From: JBAYJC01 sp041665285
GTDB lineage: Bacteria > Patescibacteriota > Patescibacteriia > 2-12-FULL-60-25
Length of the DNA stretch: 64,000 nucleotides
Assembly (NCBI GenBank): GCA_041665285.1
Contig: JBAYJC010000005.1
Span: 1 to 64,000, forward strand
Reading direction: 5' to 3'
Shown: piece by piece, positions 41,660-49,947 of the stretch
Layout: the number at the start of each line of letters is the position of its first letter
Numbering within the stretch: position 1 is the first letter of the stretch
Position numbers and translations under genes: made by a program
Notes under the pieces: model-generated
Seen by the model: the letters and a program-made list of their open reading frames with translations, nothing else
Databases searched by the model: none
Told to the model about the DNA's origin: nothing

Positions 41660-41734
41660 ATGATCCGCAGTTCGTGCAGGGATCTACTTCCATCTATAGA
41701 CGGCGAATTGTGTGAGCCGTTTATGCATCCATAA
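41660..41734 (+). CDS. Possible 24-aa peptide
   Basis: AAGGAGG three bases before an ATG; MIRSSCRDLLPSIDGELC then EPFMHP. The TAA falls in the loop of a GCATCC/GGATGC hairpin, as in many orphan units here. Too short for codon statistics. Confidence 0.3.
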   Translation: MIRSSCRDLLPSIDGELCEPFMHP

Positions 41735-42129
41735 GGGGATGCGATGTGATGTGAGATGGGGGTCGATCGCTGGCTCAGTCTAAAGGAACGAAGTGGTGAA
41801 CAAGGAACATTGCGCCCATTGCGCAAAATACCAAAAGAACGACTGACTATTATTCCGTTGTGTGCTTTGGATTCCCAAAAATGTGGTCTTTGCGGTTCGC
41901 GTAGACCATTGAGGGGAAGGTACGAGTAGAGAATCCTTAAAACGTTCACGGAATACTTTCGCAAAAATATCTTTCGTCGTTTCACGAAGCGATACTCAGC
42001 GAAATCAATGTGCTGACCCGTTGGAAGGGTTTGATCTCATGGAATGTCCAGGAGATCTCTTCTAGTATACTCCATCACGTAAAAAAAATCAGCAAGCAGG
42101 ACGTGTGAAAAAAAATTGAGGTGGCTCTG
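41735..42129. other. Region without a supported gene
   Basis: A minus-strand frame (41635-41985) is basic and lacks an SD; a TATACT box at about 42063 faces it. It could be a decayed gene. No repeats or terminators of note. Confidence 0.35.
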
Positions 42130-43314
42130 CTAAAAACACGCGATCATTTTTCCGTCGAATGCCACAAAATATAATGGGGCTGGTGTTTCAGTTGGTGTGA
42201 TCAGCGATAGCGGTAGCTGTTTCATGACCTCTGAAGAGAAAAAAGCAAGCGGCTGTCCTTGTTTGCACGCGAGAGGCGGTTCTTGGAATGGAAGTGGCGT
42301 TGTTTCTGTTGCGTAGAAGTTGAGGATATTCGTTTCAACGTCTACTCTTCCAAAAAGAGACTGCGTACTTGTCGGAATTGGGTCTGTTGTTTGAAGCCAT
42401 GGACGCTTTTCATACATGATTTCCCCATTTGGCATGGAGGCAGGCGCACGCGTTGTTTTTCGCAGACCAAAGAATACTGTGTTGAGCTGTTCATGCGTGA
42501 CAGGCGCTTCAAATGCAAGGCGAATCGATGCAATGGTAGAAGACGGCGTGAGGCGCAGAGCAACTGTTTCTGGTGCGGGGTGTAGCGTATTCAGAGTAAT
42601 ATCGCCAATCTGTACTTGATCGAGAAAAGCGCGGACAAGGGGAAGGAGTGCCGCGTCTTTTGGGATGCGCAACACAACATCACCCGTGGGAAGCTGTTCA
42701 GGTGGTAGCTGAGTCACGGGGATATCTGTACGGATCACTCGTTGATCAAGCGTCGCGGTAAAGCGCGTGGAAGCATTTTGTGAGTCGATCCAGGATGACG
42801 TATCAATCCAAAAACCTATTTCCGCGCCACGTTTTGTTTTTTTCCAATCAGAGCGGTCTGTGTAGCGCAGAAGGCGATCGCCTTGTATGTCTTGATCGTC
42901 TGTCACGAAACTCACAAGAAGGACGTCCTGACGCAAGAACTCTTTTTGTGTCCCGATCCAACGCGGCACAATCGCAAAGCTTTTCCATCCTTTTTCCGTG
43001 GGGTATGCGCCAAAAATAGCAGAGAATGAAGAGTTTGTGCGCACAATCTCCTGCCAGAGCTTTGGCAGGCGATCACGCATGGTTTGCGGGATGGTGCGTT
43101 GAAGGATTTTGGGCGAGCTTGTGAGGAGGAGAGGCGTGTGAGTGGGTATGTGAAACGCTGGACGGAGGCAGGACCAGATAAGCCAGCAAAAAAGACCCAG
43201 GCCAACAACGATCGCAGTAATAAGGAGCGCAATCGTAAAAGGCGTGCGTTTTTGTTCGCCGTACGCGAGGATACTGCTCTCGCGAGAGGTGTAAATCAGG
43301 TAGGGTTCTTCCAT
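42130..43314 (-). CDS. Single-pass membrane protein, CPR-type orphan
   Basis: 394 aa from MEEPYLIYTSRESSILAYGE. One transmembrane helix at about 26-50 (IALLITAIVVGLGLFCWLIW), then a large ectodomain of repeated alpha-beta units (SSFSAIFGAYPTEKGWKSFA; RIPKDAALLPLVRAFL). No SD, unlike the orphan units, so it belongs with the backbone genes. No family recognised; no clear terminator. Confidence 0.7.
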   Translation of the reverse strand: MEEPYLIYTSRESSILAYGEQKRTPFTIALLITAIVVGLGLFCWLIWSCLRPAFHIPTHTPLLLTSSPKILQRTIPQTMRDRLPKLWQEIVRTNSSFSAIFGAYPTEKGWKSFAIVPRWIGTQKEFLRQDVLLVSFVTDDQDIQGDRLLRYTDRSDWKKTKRGAEIGFWIDTSSWIDSQNASTRFTATLDQRVIRTDIPVTQLPPEQLPTGDVVLRIPKDAALLPLVRAFLDQVQIGDITLNTLHPAPETVALRLTPSSTIASIRLAFEAPVTHEQLNTVFFGLRKTTRAPASMPNGEIMYEKRPWLQTTDPIPTSTQSLFGRVDVETNILNFYATETTPLPFQEPPLACKQGQPLAFFSSEVMKQLPLSLITPTETPAPLYFVAFDGKMIACF

Positions 43315-43379
43315 GCAAAATCGTGCGAGTAACGTATCTGATTTTTCGTGAGTTGTACATGGGCCCATCGTCTATAAAT

Positions 43380-43403
43380 AAAAAGACGGCCTTGAGGACC
43401 GTT
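43380..43403 (-). terminator. Terminator of 43402-43974
   Basis: ACGG(C)CTT-GA-GG(A)CCGT hairpin touching the stop, then CTTTTTATTT on the minus strand. Confidence 0.75.
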
Positions 43404-43974
43404 AGGGGACGCGCGGTGGGAGCCTGGGGGTCTGGGGAAGCGAGGCACGGAACTTGCGATCGTGCTCGCGCGCCTCAGTGAGGAAGCGCGTCTGCTCGTC
43501 GAGCGTGGGGCGATGACCGTGGCGAAGGCGTAGAAGAGCGAAGCGTCCGCCGTCGAGCGTACGGAGCTCACCCTCGTGGAGCACGGGGATTTTGTCGTAC
43601 GTTTCCTCGTGCACCACCATGAGGCAGAGGGGCGGGTCCAGAGGAGACTTGCTGTGAGTCTTCATGCGGGGCGTCATGATGAGCTCGCCCGGGAGCCGTT
43701 CGAGGTCGAGCACAAGGGCTTTGCCCTCGATCGGTAGGATGCACACCTCGCCGAACGCTCGAGCCGGGATGTTGGGGAACATGGGGACGCTCTCAACCTT
43801 GCCGCTCCTCATGTCCGCGACCATGACCCAGTCGCAAGTTTCGTCGGCGGCTCGCTCTCGTGCGACCTTGTGGAAGACCGCGTACAGCTCGGTGTCTGCG
43901 ACGTTGCGCATGTTGCAAAGCCGCGCGATCTCACGCAGTTGCTCAGCGGTGAACACGGTGGAAGGGGTGAGCAT
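43402..43974 (-). CDS. Orphan protein
   Basis: 190 aa from MLTPSTVFTAEQL; GGGAGG five bases before the ATG, which rules out the longer start at 44046. Helical N-terminus, then a strand-rich domain (DWVMVADMRSGKVESVPMF; PLCLMVVHEETYDKIPVL). No membrane segment. No family recognised. Confidence 0.65.
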   Translation of the reverse strand: MLTPSTVFTAEQLREIARLCNMRNVADTELYAVFHKVARERAADETCDWVMVADMRSGKVESVPMFPNIPARAFGEVCILPIEGKALVLDLERLPGELIMTPRMKTHSKSPLDPPLCLMVVHEETYDKIPVLHEGELRTLDGGRFALLRLRHGHRPTLDEQTRFLTEAREHDRKFRASLPQTPRLPPRVP

Positions 43975-44028
43975 CGTTTCCTCCCTCGCGGCCTCCAGAG
44001 AAGCTCTGGTTGAGCAGGCGAGGCAGAA

Positions 44029-44057
44029 ATCATAAAACGCATCCATGAAAATGTCAA
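44029..44057 (-). promoter_or_regulatory. Promoter of 43402-43974
   Basis: Minus strand: TTGACA (44052-44057), 17-base spacer, TATGAT (44029-44034). Confidence 0.8.
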
Positions 44058-44125
44058 TGGATGCGTTGTAATTTCGCTCTTCTTTGCGACGCGAGTCCTA
44101 CTCGTGCAGAAAAGGGGAGCGCCGA

Positions 44126-44152
44126 CACAGCTTGTGCGTCGGGGCTGGAGGA
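44126..44152 (-). terminator. 3' hairpin of the 44168-45475 operon
   Basis: CCGACACA/TGTGCGTCGG-type stem shortly after the stop; TTTTC occurs further on. Confidence 0.5.
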
Positions 44153-44167
44153 GGGGAAGGAGCGGGG

Positions 44168-44290
44168 TTAGCGGAGGAGGAGGGAGAGGAGCGCGGCGCC
44201 GCCACCGAGGGTGAAGGCGATCGCGATCCCGATCGCCATGTTACGGAGAGCGGTCCGGGTCTCGATGGCGTTGTCGGTCGTCTGGTTCAT
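44168..44290 (-). CDS. 40-aa membrane peptide
   Basis: MNQTTDNAIETRTALRNM, then one hydrophobic helix (AIGIAIAFTLGGGAALLSLL) ending in Arg. AAGGAG precedes the ATG at 44288-44290 and the stop is TAA. It is the last gene of a three-gene run (45475, 44862, 44290) with an 17-base gap before it. Probable small regulatory or structural membrane protein. Confidence 0.6.
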   Translation of the reverse strand: MNQTTDNAIETRTALRNMAIGIAIAFTLGGGAALLSLLLR

Positions 44291-44307
44291 GGGGGGTCTC
44301 CTTCGTA

Positions 44308-44862
44308 CTAGATTAGCATGAGGGCCTGCTCGAGCGAGATTCCCTCGCTCCGTGCCAGGTCCAGCAGTTGCGCGAGCTGGAATTCGTCGCGGACAAGTTC
44401 CTCGACGTCCTTACTCGATGGATCGTCCGGCATCATGGCGAGCAACATCGCCGCACGTGCGGGGGAAGCCTGCACACGCTCGATGTGGTGCCACTCGAAC
44501 TTGGGCATCATTTTCTGGCGGCCCATGTTCTCGAAGAGCTCGGCGTAGGTGCCGCGGAGGTAGTTGGCTCCGCTGATCTGCCGCGCGTGCGTGAGCAAGC
44601 ACACCGCGCTCAAGAGCGGGACCATCTCGTCCTCCTCTCCTTTGAGAAAGAACGAGCTGTGCTGGTCCTCGCCCTCGGTGACGAGTACCTCCATGGTCAT
44701 CCTGCCCAGGTAGTGCACGTACCCGATGGGGTGACCGTGCACCTTCTTGAGCAAGAGCTCGCAGACGAGGAAGAACAGCGCCTCGCCAAGCGAGAGCTTC
44801 TTCGGCTCGCCGTACACAGTCTGTCCGCCCACGCCCGCCCACTTCTGCAGTTTGATGATCAT
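44308..44862 (-). CDS. Orphan protein
   Basis: 184 aa from MIIKLQKWAGVGGQTVYGEP; AAGGAG nine bases upstream. Mixed fold, Met-rich helices in the second half (MPKFEWHHIERVQASPARAA, MLLAMMPDDPSSKDVEELV). No membrane segment; a helix near residue 30 (GEALFFLVCELLL) is amphipathic. Middle gene of the run with 44984 and 44168. No family recognised. Confidence 0.6.
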   Translation of the reverse strand: MIIKLQKWAGVGGQTVYGEPKKLSLGEALFFLVCELLLKKVHGHPIGYVHYLGRMTMEVLVTEGEDQHSSFFLKGEEDEMVPLLSAVCLLTHARQISGANYLRGTYAELFENMGRQKMMPKFEWHHIERVQASPARAAMLLAMMPDDPSSKDVEELVRDEFQLAQLLDLARSEGISLEQALMLI

Positions 44863-44903
44863 CCGTTTTTCTCCTTCATGATCACTTGAACACGCGTTCC
44901 AGT

Positions 44904-44966
44904 TCTCATGTGGAGCCACGGCAAGAAGTTTTGCGCCGTGACCTTGCCGAGCAGACCCGTCGGCGG
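44904..44966. repeat. 63-bp direct repeat, copy 1
   Basis: Identical to 45518-45580 over 63 bases. Contains an imperfect hairpin GCCACGGC/GCCGTGAC. Sits between two orphan genes, downstream of 44984-45475 on the minus strand. Confidence 0.9.
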
Positions 44967-44983
44967 GGGTGGGTGGTGAAGAT

Positions 44984-45475
44984 TCAGGCCAGGAGCTCGC
45001 GGATCTTGGTGCCCGGCATCTCCTGCGCGAGTAGAGCCGCGGCCACCACGTCCGAGGCCTTGTGGCTCCCGCTCATCACGAACCGGACTTCCTCCTCGTC
45101 CGTGATGTTCAGCGCCGAGAGCAGGGCACTGCGCGCGATCAACTCGCCCACGAGTGTTCTGCCTATCAGGTCGGTGGGCATGAGCGTCCCATGATTCAGG
45201 CTCGGCCCATAGTCGATCCTCCCGATCTCGAGGTACTCCCTGACCACGCGCACGAGGAACTCCATCTCTTCCTCCGGCCCCTCGTACACACCCTCGTCCC
45301 AGCACCCGGGCCAGGCAGATGTCCGGGTGCGGATGAGCTCGGGCGTGACCATTAGGATCTGGGCACTCCAGCCCAGGTCGCACGCGACCAGGACGTCCAG
45401 CGCCCTGTCCGCAGTCTCCGTGCGACTGATCTCAGTCCTCTGGCCATTGAAACGAATCGAGGTGAATTTGATCAC
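44984..45475 (-). CDS. Orphan protein
   Basis: 163 aa from a GTG after AGGAG (MIKFTSIRFNGQRTEISRTE). Compact alpha/beta composition (ALDVLVACDLGWSAQILMVT; EEVRFVMSGSHKASDVVAAA). No membrane segment. Bracketed by the two 63-bp repeats, which suggests a cassette-like duplication or insertion. No family recognised. Confidence 0.6.
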   Translation of the reverse strand: MIKFTSIRFNGQRTEISRTETADRALDVLVACDLGWSAQILMVTPELIRTRTSAWPGCWDEGVYEGPEEEMEFLVRVVREYLEIGRIDYGPSLNHGTLMPTDLIGRTLVGELIARSALLSALNITDEEEVRFVMSGSHKASDVVAAALLAQEMPGTKIRELLA

Positions 45476-45517
45476 TGTCTTTCTCCTGCATCAGCGCGCG
45501 AAGAAAAGTCCTCGCGG

Positions 45518-45580
45518 TCTCATGTGGAGCCACGGCAAGAAGTTTTGCGCCGTGACCTTGCCGAGCAGACCCGTCGGCGG
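45518..45580. repeat. 63-bp direct repeat, copy 2
   Basis: Identical to 44904-44966. Lies just downstream of the 45592-46101 gene. Confidence 0.9.
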
Positions 45581-45591
45581 TGGTGGGGGGG

Positions 45592-46101
45592 TCAGTTTCC
45601 GTCATCTCGTTGTGTGTCTTGGCTCCTTCGCGGTACGAGGCACATGTAGGGGTCCTCGTTTCGGCGTCTCATTGCCGCCCCCATGATTTCGATCATGGCT
45701 CGCCACATGACGTTCTGTGTCCCCGTCAGGACCTCGTCGGCTGTGAGCCGTGGCCTTTCGAACACAGGAAACGTTGGCAGTTGGTCAGGTAGTGGTGCCA
45801 ACCACAGCCCCGTCGGTCTGGCGGTGGGCATTTCTGCCTCCACGGGCCGCGGAGCAATGATCGTCACAGGTCGCCGCGTTGCCACGAGACGCCTGTGCCT
45901 GTTACGCACACGAGATGTTGGCGTGTTACGCACCGACGATGACTCGCCGATGCGTTTTTGCGAGCCTTTCGTCAGGCTCCTCGTTTCCATGTCGCCACGG
46001 CGCGTGACGCCGATGGCACTGACTCGGACGACCCCTACAGAGGGTCGCTGCCCCACGCAATCGAGGACCAGGAGAGCCACCAGGGCAAGGATGCGCTTCA
46101 T
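45592..46101 (-). CDS. Predicted secreted orphan, basic
   Basis: 169 aa from MKRILALVALLVLDCVGQ; GAGGGA before the ATG. The N-terminus is a signal peptide, possibly lipoprotein-type (Cys15, though Asp at -1 is unusual). The mature part is Arg-rich and Thr/Pro-rich (RRLVATRRPVTIIAPRPVE). The promoter at 46256 leaves a leader of about 150 bases. No family recognised. Confidence 0.6.
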   Translation of the reverse strand: MKRILALVALLVLDCVGQRPSVGVVRVSAIGVTRRGDMETRSLTKGSQKRIGESSSVRNTPTSRVRNRHRRLVATRRPVTIIAPRPVEAEMPTARPTGLWLAPLPDQLPTFPVFERPRLTADEVLTGTQNVMWRAMIEIMGAAMRRRNEDPYMCLVPRRSQDTQRDDGN

Positions 46102-46156
46102 GTTCCCTCGTTTGGGCTTCTCATACACCGACCTCTTCGGCGAATGGAAGATCCCA

Positions 46157-46180
46157 GATTCGGTGATAAAGGAGGATTTA
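46157..46180 (-). promoter_or_regulatory. Leader hairpin of 45592-46101
   Basis: TGATAAA-TCCTCC-TTTATCA on the minus strand: a 7-bp stem presenting an anti-SD-like loop. Function unknown. Confidence 0.4.
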
Positions 46181-46255
46181 TCAGCGAATTTGAGATCTTC
46201 CAGGAGCCTGATTGCTTTATTTCTAAAGCAAATTCTGCTCCAGAGCAACCATACA

Positions 46256-46284
46256 AGAATAGCATAAAAATGGGGTTTTGTCAA
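46256..46284 (-). promoter_or_regulatory. Promoter of 45592-46101
   Basis: Minus strand: TTGACA (46279-46284), 17-base spacer, TATTCT (46256-46261). Confidence 0.75.
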
Positions 46285-46320
46285 GCGTGGGCGTACAATC
46301 CAAGAATCCGCCAAGGGGGT

Positions 46321-46441
46321 TTGGGGTCAGGTACCGATTATGCGACCGCCTTCGTTTTTGAAGATAAAATTTATGCTGGGTTGTGCAGTAATTTTGCATT
46401 ATTACTCCGTCATTAGGATTGAATTTGGTACCTGACCCCAA
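46321..46441. mobile_element. MITE-like element, family B copy 2
   Basis: 15-bp perfect inverted ends TTGGGGTCAGGTACC (46321-46335) and GGTACCTGACCCCAA (46427-46441); AT-rich core without a frame. The ends match 38082-38197. Confidence 0.7.
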
Positions 46442-46443
46442 CA

Positions 46444-46479
46444 GAAAACCGGCTCGACTTACATCGAACCGGTTTTTTT
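46444..46479 (-). terminator. pnp terminator
   Basis: AAAACCGG/CCGGTTTT stem flanked by A and T runs, just past the pnp stop. Confidence 0.75.
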
Positions 46480-46484
46480 CTCTA

Positions 46485-48806
46485 TTAGAATCCAATGGCT
46501 GGATCTACGTCTTTGCGTTCTGGACGTGGGCGGGGGGCGCTGAAGCCTCCTGCGCTGGCTGGACGTGGTGGGCGAGGGCCGCGGTCATTGCCTTTGCCGC
46601 CGTTAAAGCCGCCTGGGCGAGGGCCGCGTGGGCCGCGATCGTCGCTTCCGCCGGCTGGCGGAGGTGGAATCACGTTGCCTTCAATGCGTTTCATGGACAG
46701 GTTGACGCGTCCCATGGAATCGATTTCATGCACGATGACCTTGACCATTTGCCCGACTTTTACAATGTCATCGACTTTGTTCACGCGATACGGCGCCATT
46801 TCGCTGATGTGCACCAAGCCTTCGACTTTCGGAAGGATCTCGACAAACGCGCCGAAGTCGAGGATGCGCGTGACTGGGCCTTCGAATGTTTCGCCGGCTT
46901 GGACTTCGCGTGTGAGCTGTTTGATCCAGTTTACTGCGGCTTCCATGGATTCTGGATTTACGGATGTCACCATGACAAGACCGTTGTCTTCAATGTCGAT
47001 CTCTACCTTATATTTGTTGATGATCTCGTTGATGACCTTGCCACCTGGACCAATCACATCGCGAATTTTTTCCGGATTGATCATGAAGGAAACGATACGC
47101 GGCGCATACTTTGATAATTCTGCGCGTGGTTTCGGGATCATGGCTTCGATCACATCGAGAATCTGGAGACGCGCCTTTTTCGCCTTTTCGAGTGTCTCTG
47201 TCACAACAGCCCAAGGCAAGCCGCTGGTTTTGGTATCCATCTGAATAGCGGTGATACCTGTGCGTGTGCCAGCAATTTTGAAATCCATGCCGCCCTCGCC
47301 ATCTTCCAAGTCCTGCAAATCTGTGATGACTTGGTAGCGTCCTGTTTTTTCATCTGATGCCATGCCCATGGCAATGCCTGCAACTGGCGCTTTGATCGGC
47401 ACGCCTGCGTCCATGAGCGCGAGTGTGGATCCGCACGTTGCGCCCATGGAAGATGAGCCATTGGAACCAAGCACTTCGGAAACAACGCGAATGGTGTAGG
47501 GGAAGGATTCAATGTCTGGCAACACGCTCATGATGGCGCGTTCCGCAAGAGCGCCGTGACCGATTTCACGACGGCCAGGGCCGCGACTGCCTTTCGTTTC
47601 GCCAACGCTGTAAGACGGGAAGTTGTAGTGGTGGAAGTAACGCTTTTTGATCTGATATTCCATGGTATCAAGCGTTTGCTCCATGCTTGGTGCGCCGAGC
47701 GTGACGCTGGAGAGCACCTGTGTGGAACCGCGCTCAAACAAACCAGAGCCATGCGTTCGAGGCAAAACGCCAACAAGCACGCCAAGCGGACGGATTTCGT
47801 CCAATGCGCGGCCATCAGCACGACGTTTTTCATCCAAAATCATGCGTGTGACTTCTTCGTCGACAAATCCGTCGACAATTTCTTCAGCGCGTTTAGCCTG
47901 ATCTTTGGCAATGCCCATGTCACCCAAATGCATCTGTACTTCCTTTTTTAAACGTGAGACCGCGGCTTTGCGATCTGCTTTGCGCTTAAGAGGCTCTGCA
48001 AAAAGAACATTGCGCTTTGTTTCGAGAAACGCATGTGCTTTTTTATGAATCTCTTCAATTTCCGCGCGCTTAGCCGCCTCTTCTTCGTTTTTTGGTTTGC
48101 TCGGGTCGATTTTGGCTTTGCCGTTTTCCTTGGCCACCTTGTTGATGAGGTCGATCACAGGGCCAAGGCTCTTCAATGCAAACTCCATGGCTTCAAGCAT
48201 GATGTCCTCTGGCACTTCTTTTGCTCCAGCCTCGACCATCACGGTCTTATCCGGCATGCCTGCGACGATCAGCTCAAAATCACCTTGCGCTACTTCTGCG
48301 TATGTTGGGTTCAAGATCATCTTGCCATCTTTGCGTCCAATGCGGACTGCGGCCAAAGGACCGTTCCATGGAATGTCTGAAAGCATGAGCGCGCAAGAAG
48401 CGCCGATCAAGCCAGGGACATCTGCGTCATTTTCTTGGTCATGCGAGAAAACTGTCGCAACGACCGCAATCTCATTACGCAACGCCTCTGGGAAAAGAGG
48501 ACGGATCGCGCGGTCAATCAACCGACCAGACAAGATGGCCTCGTCTGTCGGGCGACCTTCGCGTTTGATAAATCGCGAGCCCTTGATACGCCCTGCGGCA
48601 TACATTCGCTCTTCGTATTCCACGGTAAGCGGGAAAAAATCCTGCCCTTCCTTTACTTCGCCTAGTGTTGCGGTGCAAAGGGTCACGGTGTCGCCATAAC
48701 GCACAACGCAGGAGCCGTTGGCCTGTTGCGCCAGCTGTCCCGTGGAGATCGTAAGCGTGCGTCCGCCTACGTCAATCGAATACTCTTTTGGTGCTTGGAT
48801 AGCCAT
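46485..48806 (-). CDS. pnp: Polynucleotide phosphorylase
   Basis: 773 aa from MAIQAPKEYSIDVGGRT; the longer frame to 49010 is not coding-like. Phosphorolytic 3'-5' exoribonuclease. First RNase PH domain (NGSCVVRYGDTVTLCTA), second with the catalytic block (PLGVLVGVLPRTHGSGLFER), KH (PRIVSFMINPEKIRDVIGPG) and S1 (FEGPVTRILDFGAFVEILPK) domains, then a Gly/Arg/Pro-rich tail. No SD. Not adjacent to rpsO, its usual neighbour, which is 5 kb away on the same strand. Confidence 0.97.
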   Translation of the reverse strand: MAIQAPKEYSIDVGGRTLTISTGQLAQQANGSCVVRYGDTVTLCTATLGEVKEGQDFFPLTVEYEERMYAAGRIKGSRFIKREGRPTDEAILSGRLIDRAIRPLFPEALRNEIAVVATVFSHDQENDADVPGLIGASCALMLSDIPWNGPLAAVRIGRKDGKMILNPTYAEVAQGDFELIVAGMPDKTVMVEAGAKEVPEDIMLEAMEFALKSLGPVIDLINKVAKENGKAKIDPSKPKNEEEAAKRAEIEEIHKKAHAFLETKRNVLFAEPLKRKADRKAAVSRLKKEVQMHLGDMGIAKDQAKRAEEIVDGFVDEEVTRMILDEKRRADGRALDEIRPLGVLVGVLPRTHGSGLFERGSTQVLSSVTLGAPSMEQTLDTMEYQIKKRYFHHYNFPSYSVGETKGSRGPGRREIGHGALAERAIMSVLPDIESFPYTIRVVSEVLGSNGSSSMGATCGSTLALMDAGVPIKAPVAGIAMGMASDEKTGRYQVITDLQDLEDGEGGMDFKIAGTRTGITAIQMDTKTSGLPWAVVTETLEKAKKARLQILDVIEAMIPKPRAELSKYAPRIVSFMINPEKIRDVIGPGGKVINEIINKYKVEIDIEDNGLVMVTSVNPESMEAAVNWIKQLTREVQAGETFEGPVTRILDFGAFVEILPKVEGLVHISEMAPYRVNKVDDIVKVGQMVKVIVHEIDSMGRVNLSMKRIEGNVIPPPPAGGSDDRGPRGPRPGGFNGGKGNDRGPRPPRPASAGGFSAPRPRPERKDVDPAIGF

Positions 48807-48820
48807 AAAAGATACTCTAG

Positions 48821-48838
48821 AGGCGTATCGTAATACGC
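48821..48838 (-). promoter_or_regulatory. pnp leader hairpin
   Basis: GGCGTAT-CGTA-ATACGCC perfect stem 15 bases before the start codon. The 48839-48960 stretch upstream also holds short GC-rich stems. In other bacteria pnp leaders are RNase III/PNPase autoregulation sites; here that is inference. Confidence 0.45.
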
Positions 48839-48995
48839 CTGAAAGATAAATAATGATGTCGTAAGCCAATCCTGGCTTTTCCTCGTCCGGAGACGGAAGC
48901 CGCTTTTTGCGTCTCGGCGTCTCAGGGCGAGCTCTACGCAGGTACCCTGCGCGTCCACAGCATGCCAAAAAAGGGGGAAATGAGCAAGGGAGGGG

Positions 48996-49024
48996 TTGAC
49001 AAAAACGCAATTTTACGCAATCAT
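48996..49024 (+). promoter_or_regulatory. Promoter of 49080-49295
   Basis: TTGACA (48996-49001), 17-base spacer, AATCAT (49019-49024). Confidence 0.55.
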
Positions 49025-49079
49025 CGCAACGTGTTCAAGCTCCACTATTCGGAGCGTGACGAGCACGAAGGAGGCTATC

Positions 49080-49295
49080 ATGGCGGTTTTACGTGAAGTA
49101 CGTGAGCTGAGCAGACCAGGAAGCTACGCGGTCTACCTGGTCCGCGGAGTCGACTCGGACTCGCACAGCCAGTTGCGGGCTGAGGCTCTGTCGGGTTGTG
49201 GCATCAACGACCCGATCGCCGAGATCCGGGCGCTTCAACCCAACGATGAGAGGAGCGACCTGCTCGTGATCGTGACCGAGCGCTACCGGCGCTGA
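49080..49295 (+). CDS. Small orphan protein
   Basis: 71 aa; AAGGAGG five bases before the ATG. MAVLREVRELSRPGSYAVYL then a short alpha/beta (NDERSDLLVIVTERYRR). Charged, soluble. No family recognised. One of the few plus-strand orphan units. Confidence 0.6.
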   Translation: MAVLREVRELSRPGSYAVYLVRGVDSDSHSQLRAEALSGCGINDPIAEIRALQPNDERSDLLVIVTERYRR

Positions 49296-49360
49296 CCTGC
49301 CCCTCAGGGTCTCTCGCCGGTATCCGATGAACCTGATCCCCGGGGCTACGCCCTGAACCA

Positions 49361-49403
49361 AAGCCGCCCTGACGATCCTCGTCACGGCGGCTTTTTATTT
49401 TTC
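49361..49403 (+). terminator. Terminator of 49080-49295
   Basis: AAGCCGCC/GGCGGCTT stem followed by TTTATTTTT. May also serve the convergent gene at 49412. Confidence 0.85.
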
Positions 49404-49411
49404 AGCGATTT

Positions 49412-49873
49412 TTACGCCTGCGGAAATGGTTCGAGCGCGAGGATTCTCTGCGCGGAAGCGTGATCCAAAACTTTACGCGACTCTAAATCCTCAATAAGCA
49501 CAGAAAGCTTAGTATTCGTTCTGCGGGAAAGATGTATGAGCTCGTCACGAAGCGAGGTGAGCCGCTCATCAAGATAATCTTTCGTGACCATTGCTCCCTC
49601 AATGCGTTCAAATCGCTGATCCATGCCTTCGAGGCGGTTATCGATTTGCTCGAACCGTTGGTCGATCTGCTCGAAACGGTTATCGATCTGCTCGAAACGG
49701 TTATCGATTTGCTCGAAACGGTTATCGATTTGCTCGAACCGATGATCAACTCGTTGAAACTGTTGATCGATCTGTTCGAATTGCTGTTTCATGCTGACAA
49801 AACGACTTTCTGTATCTGACGCGAAGACATTGATCGCGTCTAAAACATCTTGAATTGTACGTTCGTTGGACAT
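49412..49873 (-). CDS. Coiled-coil protein, paralogue of 62696-63148
   Basis: 153 aa: MSNERTIQDVLDAINVFASD, then a coiled coil of RFEQIDN/RFEQIDQ heptads at about 35-90, then LTSLRDELIHLSRRTNTKLS and a short tail ending VLDHASAQRILALEPF. The protein at 62696 has the same plan and matching ends. A type common in CPR genomes, function unknown; possibly a filament or scaffold. Transcribed from shared motif copy 4. Confidence 0.7.
   Translation of the reverse strand: MSNERTIQDVLDAINVFASDTESRFVSMKQQFEQIDQQFQRVDHRFEQIDNRFEQIDNRFEQIDNRFEQIDQRFEQIDNRLEGMDQRFERIEGAMVTKDYLDERLTSLRDELIHLSRRTNTKLSVLIEDLESRKVLDHASAQRILALEPFPQA
49634..49754. repeat. 21-bp tandem repeats coding for the heptads
   Basis: Near-identical 21-bp units (GATCTGCTCGAAACGGTTAT type) encoding RFEQIDN inside the 49412-49873 gene. 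Confidence 0.8.
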
Positions 49874-49905
49874 AGAGAGGGGAGAAAAGATGAATGAGTT
49901 CTCCT

Positions 49906-49939
49906 TCTACTGCGTTCCATGAAATGAAACAATTGTCAA
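49906..49939 (-). promoter_or_regulatory. Shared motif promoter (copy 4)
   Basis: Minus strand: TTGACA (49934-49939), 14 bases, TGG, AACGCA (49911-49916), GTAGA. Confidence 0.7.
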
Positions 49940-49947
49940 GAGGATAA

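Noticed and set aside
41635..41985. Minus-strand 116-codon frame
   Set aside because: No SD, irregular composition and overlap with a plus-strand SD and terminator; perhaps decayed DNA.
49634..49754. Tandem 21-bp units as a CRISPR-like array
   Set aside because: No spacers; the units are contiguous and encode heptads of the coiled-coil protein.
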